Below are positions 52,021-59,219 of a stretch of 64,000 bases of DNA, piece after piece (the first letter of the stretch is position 1; the number at the start of each line of letters is the position of its first letter). The position numbers and the translations under genes are program-made. The DNA comes from GCA-020343675 sp964462945 (GTDB taxonomy: Bacteria; Planctomycetota; Phycisphaerae; Sedimentisphaerales; Anaerobacaceae): assembly GCA_964462945.1 (NCBI GenBank), contig CAYWZW010000002.1, forward strand, positions 117,402 through 181,401, read 5' to 3'. The notes under the pieces are model-generated. The model did no database searches. It saw only the letters and a list, made by a program, of their open reading frames with translations, and was not told where the DNA came from.

Positions 52021-52310
52021 CGCTTACCTTCGAAATACACGCGTTCTTCATTCTTTGTTGCTTTGCGTGCGGAAATAAGCCGAATCTCCGTACCTTCTTC
52101 TCGCAGACAATAATTAACAACCAGGACTCGCAGACGCCCGCTGAGACCAAGCATCAAGAATCGCTCCTCATCGATTGAGTGGCCGGGATCGAAGAACTCA
52201 ATGGCGTCTTCATCGTAGAAAACGGTGGCAGCTTCTTCAAAAGAGACCTTATGCTTCAGCAAATTCTGCCTGGCCTTACGAGCATCCCAGCGAAATTCGA
52301 TTTCGTCCAT
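52017..52310 (-). CDS. brnT: BrnT-family toxin (RNase)
   Basis: A 97-residue RelE-like ribonuclease toxin of the BrnT family. Family marks are EIEFRWDARKARQNLLKHKV with SFEEA, the FDPGHS segment (usual D.hS), EERFLMLGLSGRLRVLVVNY and EIRLISARKATKNEERVYFE, whose Arg/Glu/Tyr residues belong to the active site. It is the first gene of the pair. The promoter leaves only six bases between -10 box and ATG, and there is no ribosome site, so toxin translation may be leaderless and weak relative to coupled antitoxin. Confidence 0.92.
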   Translation of the reverse strand: MDEIEFRWDARKARQNLLKHKVSFEEAATVFYDEDAIEFFDPGHSIDEERFLMLGLSGRLRVLVVNYCLREEGTEIRLISARKATKNEERVYFEGKR

Positions 52311-52316
52311 AATTAT

Positions 52317-52345
52317 ATTATATTGCTAATCTCATTATCGGTCAA
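52317..52345 (-). promoter_or_regulatory. brnTA promoter, leaderless type
   Basis: On the minus strand: TTGACC (52345-52340), 17 bases, TATAAT (52322-52317), then six bases to the brnT ATG. A second overlapping TATAAT lies at 52317-52312. The AT-rich repeat here is also a plausible BrnA operator. Confidence 0.75.
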
Positions 52346-52378
52346 GACGGAGTGGAAATCATTTGCAGATTTCCAGGG

Positions 52379-52446
52379 AATTCCACACAGGCATTGAGTG
52401 GCCTGACGGAACCCGGATTTGCCGGGAGACGATGGCAATCGTCGAA
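52379..52446. repeat. Composite of two dispersed repeats
   Basis: Bases 52379-52409 match the reverse complement of 63331-63361 in 30 of 31 positions. Bases 52412-52446 match 47121-47155 in 31 of 35. The 323-base gap 52311-52633 otherwise holds only the brnTA promoter; I see no gene in it. Confidence 0.65.
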
Positions 52447-52633
52447 GAGAAGAAGACAGAAGCCCCAGCGGGATCAGTCCCGCAATGATCGAGTCGCTTC
52501 GTCCTCGTGCAAGCGGGGAATCAGATTTGATATTCACCGAATCCGGCTTTAGACGGACCCGAATTGTCCAACATCCCTCTATCCCGCATAGTCCAGAAAA
52601 CCCTCCTTACCCGTCCGGTTCTTCCGGCCCTCT

Positions 52634-53740
52634 CTAAACTGAGACTTTGTACGATTCACACCCCTTAATATAGCGGCCGTCCGGCAATCCCAGCAGAACG
52701 CCAATATTCTGTTGTCTGACATTCCGTCTGAACCGACGAACCTGTGCATCGGTCCAGCCCTTATGAATGTAATACTCCCCGTGCTCCTGCGGCTTTGGCC
52801 CGCGTCTGTAGTTGTCTTCAGTCGAGTCCAGAGGTCTATAACGGCAGTCTATGACGCGAACTCGCCATCGCCTGCATGCTTCAAGTTTTCGCTTCATCTC
52901 GCTGTAGGAGAGAACATGGTTGTAGATCATGAAAATGTAGATTTCCCTACGCTTGTAACCTGCCTTCTCGAGCAGATCGATGGCTTGCTTCACTGCCGGC
53001 CACGATTTATAGCGCCCATCCCATGCTATACGTGGATTGACAAAATGTGCATGCTTCAACAGTTTCGCTCGCTCCGCCGTAAGCAGGCGAAGGTCAAATC
53101 CGCTTTGACTTTCACATTGTAGGGGGTGTCCCTTCTCCGTCCGGTAGCCTGACAGCTCCTGGAGAATCTTATCAATATTAGGATTGGCGAGAAGATTGTT
53201 GTCGTAAAAAACCAGCTTTCGCTTCTTGATCAGGCTGGCAACTGAATCAACGCATGTGAATTCCGGCTCGATCCGCCACGTTCCGCAGAAAGTGCATCGC
53301 CGAGTGCACCCGCGTGAAGTATGAATAATCTGATAATCCAGGTCTTCCGGCAAAAGGGAATAATCAGGCTCGACCTTTTCCGCTTCACCGCCTCGATACA
53401 AACCACGGCATACTTTAGCAAAAGGAGATTGCTTCCTGCAATGCTTGGGCATCAGCGAGGCATATATCCCGCCAATCTCAACCTTTGCATCGGGGTATGC
53501 CTCGTGGTAAAACTTTGCCGCCTCTTGAACATACTTTGACCAGTAAGTGAACAGCGATGTTATCAGTATCCGGTCTGGCCTGAATCCACATCTTTTCAGC
53601 CCGCGCACAAGCCTAACTTTGTCGCCCTTCGTCTTGTGATACGTACCGATTTTCAGTAACCCGATCGGCAGGAAATGTGAATGATTCTTGCTCTTTGATG
53701 GCACTGGGAAATCAGGTTCAACCAGAAGTATTCTTTCCAT
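52634..53740 (-). CDS. Radical-SAM protein with B12-binding-like N-terminal domain
   Basis: A 368-residue protein. Residues 1-120 have the alternating alpha/beta pattern of a cobalamin-binding domain (RILLVEPDFPVPSK, DRILITSLFTYWSKYVQEAA, KVEIGGIYASLMPKHC) but lack the DxHxxG cobalamin ligand, so B12 binding is doubtful. The radical-SAM cluster motif is C145-x3-C149-x2-C152 in SRGCTRRCTFCGTW. Later segments (LVFYDNNLLANPNIDKILQEL, ARIAWDGRYKSW-like strand, YIFMIYNHVLSYSEMKRKLE) complete a partial TIM barrel. It lies 29 bases after the ParB-nuclease gene on the same strand, so they are probably one operon. The substrate is unknown. Confidence 0.82.
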   Translation of the reverse strand: MERILLVEPDFPVPSKSKNHSHFLPIGLLKIGTYHKTKGDKVRLVRGLKRCGFRPDRILITSLFTYWSKYVQEAAKFYHEAYPDAKVEIGGIYASLMPKHCRKQSPFAKVCRGLYRGGEAEKVEPDYSLLPEDLDYQIIHTSRGCTRRCTFCGTWRIEPEFTCVDSVASLIKKRKLVFYDNNLLANPNIDKILQELSGYRTEKGHPLQCESQSGFDLRLLTAERAKLLKHAHFVNPRIAWDGRYKSWPAVKQAIDLLEKAGYKRREIYIFMIYNHVLSYSEMKRKLEACRRWRVRVIDCRYRPLDSTEDNYRRGPKPQEHGEYYIHKGWTDAQVRRFRRNVRQQNIGVLLGLPDGRYIKGCESYKVSV

Positions 53741-53769
53741 TCAGCTTAGACCGCTCTTGTTTTTGACAG

Positions 53770-55131
53770 TCATTGGATGTAGTGATGTGCGTCAGGCATA
53801 AGTTTCTCGAGATCACGCTTGTATAAGGCCTGGTTTTCTATGTACTTGTTCGGGTCGTAGATGTAATTCAATAGAGTTTGACCATATGGACACTTCTTGT
53901 ATCGCAAATAATCAGCGGCAAGTTCTTCGCCAACCTTTTTTGCGTGAGCCTTATCTCTAACATATTTGGTCTCAACAATGATTTTGTGATCTTTCAGCAC
54001 GAAATCCAATCTGTTGCTCTTCCCACAGATTTTCTCAGTTGGATCCTCGAATTCAACCGAAGCGACCAATGTTCTGAGAATCGAGTAGACAAAGTTCTGC
54101 AATTCCGCCTCATTTTGGAATTTTGCTTTGGTCCTCTTCTCAAATTCTACTATCGCTTCGCGTAAGTAATTGAACACCAACGTGAACACCCCATCCGCTA
54201 TAACCTTTCGCTCGGTGTCCACCAATTTCCCCCGGTAGTCAGCTTCTGTTGGAACGTTAGTCGCCTTTGTATATTTCGTCTTTTTCGTAGACTTCGCCTT
54301 GACCGATTTTCTCCGCGTCTTAGGGGGAGCCTGCATCCTCTTGACAATGGCGCTCGCGTGTTCGTTAGGGTCGTCCAGGAACTTCCTAAGCACGCTCCTT
54401 AGTCTTGCTTTGTCTGGCGCTTTGAAAAACGTCAGAACATTGTCCATAAGATAACGCGTATTCCCTAACTTCCCATCCTCCGCTTTCTTTACGAGGACAC
54501 TTCTTAATTTAGCATCTCCAATTTTTGCATACAACTGTGGAAATTCTCTCTTAAAAGGTGCAATGAAACTCGACTCAATTTGCACAAGATAGCTCATCGC
54601 CAAAGCACCCTCCTGGACCTTCTTTATTGTTGCTTCGTCATATTGCAGGAGGGCCATCAACGTCTTCAAATCATGCTCCTTATGATTTGTTATTTCTTTC
54701 AATCTCTTGAACAGTTCAACATCCGTAATGTCCTTGTTCTCTGCCCGTAGTTCCTCAATGATTTCGCTGATGGAATTCAACTCGCATTTCTTGTCCCATT
54801 GTTTTCTGAGCATATGAATGTTATATGCCAATACTCTCCCGTCGCTCTCTGCTCCGGGAATGATATGAACCGGAACCGAAGGCTTACCTTCGCTAAGTGC
54901 GGCCCGCAAACGCCTCTCTCCGTCCACCAGCTTATATGGTTGAGTCTTGCTCGGACTGTCTCTTACTATCAGCGGCACCAAGACCCCGTATGTGCGCACC
55001 GATCTTCTTAACTCCTGGAAGTCTGCATCTTGGAGAATCTGCTCCTCCGTCTCGCCTCTGGGATTCTTTTCATCAAATGCTATGCTCTTGGACGAAACCA
55101 ACTCGATTCTACTAAGGTCTGTTAAGTCCAT
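53770..55131 (-). CDS. ParB-like protein fused to a DpnII/MboI-type PD-(D/E)xK nuclease
   Basis: A 453-residue fusion. Residues 10-110 are a ParB/sulfiredoxin-like N-terminal domain with VDGERRLRAALSEGKPSVPV (ERR at 72-74), the NTP-binding box of ParB proteins. Residues 110-290 are helical (ELFKRLKEITNHKEHDLKTL). A basic linker follows (PPKTRRKSVKAKSTKKTKYT). The C-terminal domain is nuclease-like: RLDFVLKDHKIIVETKY with D376, E387 and K389, then HAKKVGEELAADYLRYKKC and LLNYIYDPNKYIENQ, as in REase_DpnII-MboI domains. GAGGTGAG precedes ATG 55131. A DNA-cleaving defence or regulatory role is inferred. No ParA partner is present. Confidence 0.85.
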   Translation of the reverse strand: MDLTDLSRIELVSSKSIAFDEKNPRGETEEQILQDADFQELRRSVRTYGVLVPLIVRDSPSKTQPYKLVDGERRLRAALSEGKPSVPVHIIPGAESDGRVLAYNIHMLRKQWDKKCELNSISEIIEELRAENKDITDVELFKRLKEITNHKEHDLKTLMALLQYDEATIKKVQEGALAMSYLVQIESSFIAPFKREFPQLYAKIGDAKLRSVLVKKAEDGKLGNTRYLMDNVLTFFKAPDKARLRSVLRKFLDDPNEHASAIVKRMQAPPKTRRKSVKAKSTKKTKYTKATNVPTEADYRGKLVDTERKVIADGVFTLVFNYLREAIVEFEKRTKAKFQNEAELQNFVYSILRTLVASVEFEDPTEKICGKSNRLDFVLKDHKIIVETKYVRDKAHAKKVGEELAADYLRYKKCPYGQTLLNYIYDPNKYIENQALYKRDLEKLMPDAHHYIQ

Positions 55132-55158
55132 AGTCTGCTCACCTCGCAAAACAACCAA

Positions 55159-55398
55159 CTACGATAGTCCACTCGCCTTTGGCATTACTGATCTGCAATG
55201 AATAATTCCGTCATGAATACTCGGCGCCCCATTTTCACAATGCTTTGAAAGATTCATCACTGCGAAAGAGATTTTCCCAGCCACAATAGCATTTATCGGT
55301 TGAAATTCAGCGGCGTATAACTTTTCCCGCCCGATAATCAAAAACTTGCTTTGAGCAGGACCGATAATCTCAAGCTTCTTAACTCTGCTGTGCTCCAT
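55159..55398 (-). CDS. Small protein of unknown function heading the ParB-nuclease operon
   Basis: A 79-residue open frame with ordinary amino-acid use (VKKLEIIGPAQSKFLIIGRE, AAEFQPINAIVAGKISFAVM). It has no recognised domain; a compact beta-rich fold is likely. It ends 27 bases before the ParB-nuclease ATG. A TATAAT (minus strand, 55446-55441) lies 42 bases upstream of its ATG, but no ribosome site is evident. It could be a regulator or inhibitor of the downstream nuclease, or a spurious frame. Confidence 0.4.
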   Translation of the reverse strand: MEHSRVKKLEIIGPAQSKFLIIGREKLYAAEFQPINAIVAGKISFAVMNLSKHCENGAPSIHDGIIHCRSVMPKASGLS

Positions 55399-55479
55399 CG
55401 GTCAAGTCTGCTTCACGCCATACGCTATTCGCCATGCCCAATTATACCCTTTACTATGAACGTGGCGTATCTGGCGGGA

Positions 55480-55545
55480 TTCACCCCATGAGATAAGCCC
55501 TGCACTTGCCCTTCTCTATATTAAGAGCGTATCTCACGGGGTAAA
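55480..55545. repeat. Imperfect inverted repeat upstream of the ParB-nuclease operon
   Basis: TTCACCCCATGAGATA (55480-55495) pairs with TATCTCACGGGGTAAA (55530-55545), 14 of 16 bases, around a 34-base loop. It may be a terminator for both directions, an operator or a small mobile palindrome. From here to 55683 the DNA is A-rich on the plus strand and I see no gene. Confidence 0.5.
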
Positions 55546-55683
55546 TGTAGATAACAATTTTGGAAAAATCTCAAAAAAAAGTGAAAAACTTCAAGAAAAG
55601 CAAAATTAGGAATACAGTCCGCAGGAGGCAGACGTCAAAAAAACGGCGAATTTGGCGAAAAACGGCAATTTTTGAAAAAACGC

Positions 55684-55712
55684 TTGCTTTGCGAACACAA
55701 GCCTGCTATTGT
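55684..55712 (+). promoter_or_regulatory. rplS promoter
   Basis: TTGCTT (55684-55689), 17 bases, TATTGT (55707-55712), about 48 bases before the rplS GTG. It shows that rplS has its own promoter and is not transcribed from rpsP-trmD. Confidence 0.6.
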
Positions 55713-55759
55713 TCGGGGTTTAGTTTTTGGCGCTTGGTGGTTGCATTGGAGATATATCA

Positions 55760-56128
55760 GTGAAAACTGAACTTTTGGATGCCGTTGAGAGCAAGAGTCT
55801 GAAGCACGATATCCCGCACTTCGAGGTGGGCGACATCGTCGATGTTCACTGCCGGATCAAAGAAGGCGACAAAGAGCGGACGCAGATATTCACCGGCACG
55901 GTCATCAGCCGCAAAGGCCGGGGCATTAACGAGAACTTCACGGTCCGGCGGATCGTCAACGACGAGGGCGTCGAGCGCATCTTCCCGCTACATTCGCCCA
56001 ACATCCTCGACATCAAGCCGGTCCGCAGCGGCAAAAAGAGGCGGGCCAAGCTCTATTACCTGCGCAAGCGAACCGGCAAGGCCGTCAAGCTGACCCATCG
56101 GCACAGCGAGCACACCATCTCGAAGTAA
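55760..56128 (+). CDS. rplS: 50S ribosomal protein L19
   Basis: A 122-residue L19 that lies at the 30S-50S interface. Visible family marks are FEVGDIVDVHCRIKEGDKER, TQIFTGTVISRKGRGINENF, TVRRIVNDEGVERIFPLHSP and KRRAKLYYLRKRTGKAVKL. GTG 55760 is chosen because GGAG lies eight bases upstream and the homology begins at KTELL; an earlier in-frame start gives residues foreign to L19. In many bacteria it follows trmD directly; here about 10.7 kb separate them. Confidence 0.95.
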   Translation: MKTELLDAVESKSLKHDIPHFEVGDIVDVHCRIKEGDKERTQIFTGTVISRKGRGINENFTVRRIVNDEGVERIFPLHSPNILDIKPVRSGKKRRAKLYYLRKRTGKAVKLTHRHSEHTISK

Positions 56129-56160
56129 TTCGCCTGGGTGACATCCTCAATCGCAGGCGT

Positions 56161-56221
56161 GATCTGCGATTGCTGATTGCCGATTGCCGATTTGTAAATC
56201 AAAAATCGCAAATCGCAGATC
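56161..56221. terminator. Inverted repeat after rplS, possible terminator
   Basis: GATCTGCGATT (56161-56171) and AATCGCAGATC (56211-56221) are perfect complements around a loop made of degenerate ATTGCCGATT-like repeats. There is no U tract, so its termination role is unsure. Confidence 0.4.
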
Positions 56222-56285
56222 GAAAATCACGAGGGGCCAGCCACCCGACGGAATTCATGCGGGGTCGCGCTGACGTGTACATGAT

Positions 56286-56675
56286 ATGCTGGGCAACAGG
56301 CGTAAGCTGTTGGCGGATAGGGAGCAGCTCGGGCGATGGGGCGAGAAACGCTGCGAGCGGTTCCTCAAACGCAAGGGTCTCAAGACGCTCACGCGAAACT
56401 TCCTGTGCAAGACCGGCGAGATCGACCTGGTCATGGTCGATACCGACGGCACGCTCGTCTTTGTCGAGGTCAAGACCAGGGCGAACGAGGACTTCGGCCC
56501 ATCGGAGTCGGCCGTGACCGCCGCCAAGAAAATCCGAATGTTCCGCGCCGCCCGCTTTTTCCTGGCGAGCCACAAGATTGACGACCGCCCGTATCGCTTC
56601 GACGTGGTGACCATCGTATTAGCTGAAAAAGGCCCCGCCGAAACAAGACACTACGAAAACGCCTTTGTGCCATAA
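56286..56675 (+). CDS. UPF0102 (YraN-like) nuclease-fold protein
   Basis: A 129-residue member of the YraN/UPF0102 family, which has a Holliday-junction-resolvase-like PD-(D/E)xK fold. The marks are GRWGEKRCERFLKRKGLKTL, RNFLCKTGEIDLVMVDTDG with the catalytic E-x-D and LVFVEVKTRANEDFG with E-V-K, and KKIRMFRAARFFL. Function is not settled; a DNA-repair or competence role is suspected. It lies between rplS and a secreted protein, as it often lies near ribosomal and tRNA-modification genes. No ribosome site is seen before the ATG. Confidence 0.9.
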   Translation: MLGNRRKLLADREQLGRWGEKRCERFLKRKGLKTLTRNFLCKTGEIDLVMVDTDGTLVFVEVKTRANEDFGPSESAVTAAKKIRMFRAARFFLASHKIDDRPYRFDVVTIVLAEKGPAETRHYENAFVP

Positions 56676-56780
56676 GAATTCAGTAACGGGAGAAAAATCT
56701 TGTTCCTTTCCGTGGGTTTTCGCGTCTATAATGGTAACGGTGCGATGCGGGCGGAAGTCTAAACTGGAAGCGTGTAGTCT

Positions 56781-58064
56781 ATGAACAAGCGGCTCGCTTT
56801 ACTTACATTGTTTGCAGTTGTAGCGGCGATGAAAATGGTTCACGCGGATGAGTGGCCTGCTGCGACGGTGAAAGATTACTTCTCCACAAGCGGAAAGTTT
56901 GTCGCGCACGTAACACCAGCCAGGCTAAATGAGCAATCACTGCTTGAAGTCTTTGAAATGAAAGTCACAGAAAGGGCAGCAGTGTGGCAGTGCAAACTGG
57001 GCAATAAAGTAGCTCCGGTGGAAGTGTATGTGTCGAATGATGGCAGATACGTGGTAACTAATAATGAGTGGCACAGAGTTGGATACGGCGACCTTGTCGT
57101 TGCTTTCTACGGCAAAGACGGGCCGATCAAGAACTATTCCATGGAGGAAGTTCTACGTTTGCCGAGCGATATTAGCAATTCGGAATTGCGTCGCTTGGTC
57201 CCCCACTCCGTTTCATCTCGCTGGTGGGATGAGAACAGCATAAAGTTCTTCGACACTTACAATGGCAAGCTGCATTTCTGTATTTGGCTGCATCTATTCG
57301 ATCGCTGGATTGCGTGGAATCCTGCTGATGGTGAAGAGGTCCGAATTGATGATGAAATGGTTGAGAAGTGGAACAGCACAGCGCGTTCATGGGCAATCCA
57401 ACAGATACAAGAAAAGTCGTCCGGCGATAGTCCTTATGAATTCTTAGGTAAACTAAGATATCCTGATGACCGCAGTCTAGTTGAAAAACTGCTTTCAGAT
57501 GAGCACTTCAGTCTATCGGGGCCGACCTCACAGGGTAATCATCTGATTCGATACACAGCGGCTTCCGCAAAGCGGTTATTGGCTGAGCGCCTGCTGGCCA
57601 AGTGGGACGGAAGACCTGTGCAAGAACATGCTTCATCAAGACAACCACTCCGCTACCTGGGCAAGTTGGAGGGCATAGTTACTTTGCCCAAAACGACCGA
57701 CCCAAACAATGCAACATTGTGGATTTATGTGATTCCCAGCACCACATCCGAAGGCCGATGGCATAAGCAACCTCTCGTTCAGCGTCTGGTTGTGTCGTTC
57801 GCCGATTATGGTCTCAAGCGATTTAGTCTCGAATACGTTCGTAAGTTTCCGTTTGGCATTTCAACGGTAACACCAGGTCAGTATCGGATGAAAGCAGTAT
57901 TGGATAAAACGGAACCTTTGTCCAAATTCACCGACAGAATTTGTCTGCCCCGACAGGGCGATTATCAAAGCCATGAATCCCCAATAATATGCGTCAAAGC
58001 CGGAGAGATTGTCGATGATATAACTATTGATTGTACCCAAAAGGTCATAGATGGACCTGATTGA
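56781..58064 (+). CDS. Exported protein of unknown function
   Basis: A 427-residue protein with a signal peptide (LALLTLFAVVAAMKMVHADE). The mature part has a beta-rich N-terminal half (LLEVFEMKVTERAAVWQCKL, VEVYVSNDGRYVVTNNEWHR, VGYGDLVVAFYGKDG), reminiscent of proteins that compare text/number displays of state, and a C-terminal half of Fn3-like strands (TLWIYVIPSTTSEGRWHKQP, GQYRMKAVLDKTEP). No family is recognised. A TATAAT at 56727-56732 could serve as promoter. Its end overlaps tatD by 14 bases in a different frame, implying coupled expression. Confidence 0.75.
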   Translation: MNKRLALLTLFAVVAAMKMVHADEWPAATVKDYFSTSGKFVAHVTPARLNEQSLLEVFEMKVTERAAVWQCKLGNKVAPVEVYVSNDGRYVVTNNEWHRVGYGDLVVAFYGKDGPIKNYSMEEVLRLPSDISNSELRRLVPHSVSSRWWDENSIKFFDTYNGKLHFCIWLHLFDRWIAWNPADGEEVRIDDEMVEKWNSTARSWAIQQIQEKSSGDSPYEFLGKLRYPDDRSLVEKLLSDEHFSLSGPTSQGNHLIRYTAASAKRLLAERLLAKWDGRPVQEHASSRQPLRYLGKLEGIVTLPKTTDPNNATLWIYVIPSTTSEGRWHKQPLVQRLVVSFADYGLKRFSLEYVRKFPFGISTVTPGQYRMKAVLDKTEPLSKFTDRICLPRQGDYQSHESPIICVKAGEIVDDITIDCTQKVIDGPD

Positions 58065-58833
58065 TACACATTGCCATTTGACCTTCGAGCCGTTGGCCAA
58101 GGATGTCGAGGCCGTCGTGGCGCGCAGCAAAGCGGCGGGCGTTGCCGGCTGGATCACGGTCGGCACCGGCGCCGAGCACAATCGAAAGGCCGTCGAATTA
58201 GCCAACCGGTTCGAGAACATGTACGCCGCCGTCGGGATTCATCCGCACGATGCCAAAGACGTCACGGCCCAGGCACTCGCCGAGCTTAAAGAGCTTGCCC
58301 GGAGCGAAAAGGTCGTGGCGATGGGCGAGACGGGGCTGGATTTTCATTATGACCTGTCGCCCCGGCTGGACCAGCGGCGGGCCTTCGCCGCCCAGTTGGA
58401 GATAGCGCGCCGGATGAATCTGCCGGTCATCATTCACTGCCGGGAGGCCTTCGAGGAGACGATAGATATTCTGGAGCAGTTCATCCGCCTGGAGGGCCGG
58501 CTGCGAGGCGTGGTCTTTCACTGCTTCAGCGGCTCGGCCGAGCAGGCCAAGGTCGTCCTCGATCACGGCTTCTACGTCTCGTTTACCGGCGTCGTGACGT
58601 TCAAGAACGCCGAGAAGACCCGCAGCGCCGCCGCCGCGGTGCCGCTCGAGCGATTGATGTTAGAGACGGATTGCCCGTACATGTCGCCGGAGCCGATGCG
58701 AAAGCAGAAGATTAACGAGCCGGCCCTGATGGTCCACACGGCCCGCTTCCTGGCCGAGCTCAAGCGGATGCCCCCGCCCGATTTCGCCCAGGCCGTCACC
58801 GCCGCGAGCGAAACCTTCTTCGGCCTGCCCTGA
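58051..58833 (+). CDS. tatD: TatD-family metal-dependent hydrolase/deoxyribonuclease
   Basis: A 260-residue TIM-barrel hydrolase. Metal ligands and signatures are DTHCHLTFEPL (HxH), GIHPHDAKDV, MGETGLDFHYD (Glu), VIIHCREAF, VFHCFSGSAEQAK and LMLETDCPYMSPEP (Asp). TatD enzymes are 3'-5' exonucleases that act on DNA and RNA ends and are involved in damage and quality control. The ATG lies within the 3' end of the preceding secreted-protein gene. All expected ligands are present. Confidence 0.92.
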   Translation: MDLIDTHCHLTFEPLAKDVEAVVARSKAAGVAGWITVGTGAEHNRKAVELANRFENMYAAVGIHPHDAKDVTAQALAELKELARSEKVVAMGETGLDFHYDLSPRLDQRRAFAAQLEIARRMNLPVIIHCREAFEETIDILEQFIRLEGRLRGVVFHCFSGSAEQAKVVLDHGFYVSFTGVVTFKNAEKTRSAAAAVPLERLMLETDCPYMSPEPMRKQKINEPALMVHTARFLAELKRMPPPDFAQAVTAASETFFGLP

Positions 58834-58916
58834 ATAGTTCTTCAGCGGGCTTGAGAAGGTATATTGTCAGTCATTACAACAGGGCAATCGCAAAGTCGCT
58901 TGGCAGATCCCGTTTA

Positions 58917-58994
58917 TGTCATTGCGAGGAGCGCAGCGACGAAGCAATCTCGACTCCCAGCATGAGAGATTGCTTCGCTTCGCTCGCAATGACA
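58917..58994. repeat. Dispersed palindrome (TGTCATTGCGAG type)
   Basis: A 78-base imperfect palindrome: it opens with TGTCATTGCGAG and closes with CTCGCAATGACA, with GAAGCAATCTC and GAGATTGCTTC nearer the centre. This sequence type is a familiar non-coding repeat in many bacterial genomes. It is the only notable item in the 386-base gap 58834-59219; no gene is seen there. Confidence 0.8.
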
Positions 58995-59219
58995 TACAGA
59001 GCGGTGCTATCGAACGACTTTGCGTCCGCCCTGGTCATTACAATGACGCCTGTTGAACCGGCAGGGCGTAAAGGGTAAGATAGGCGCTCGAACGTTCAAA
59101 GGCTCTTTCAGCTTTGGGATACTCATAATTAGATGTACGCCGGGGGGTGAGAAAGGCGTAGATAAGCAGAAGAAACGTAACAAAGGCTCTATCGAAGAGA
59201 GCACGGAAGGAGACGACCC

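Noticed and set aside
55560..55763. 67-codon frame upstream of rplS
   Set aside because: It is Lys/Arg-rich only because the DNA is A-rich, overlaps the rplS promoter and has no ribosome site.
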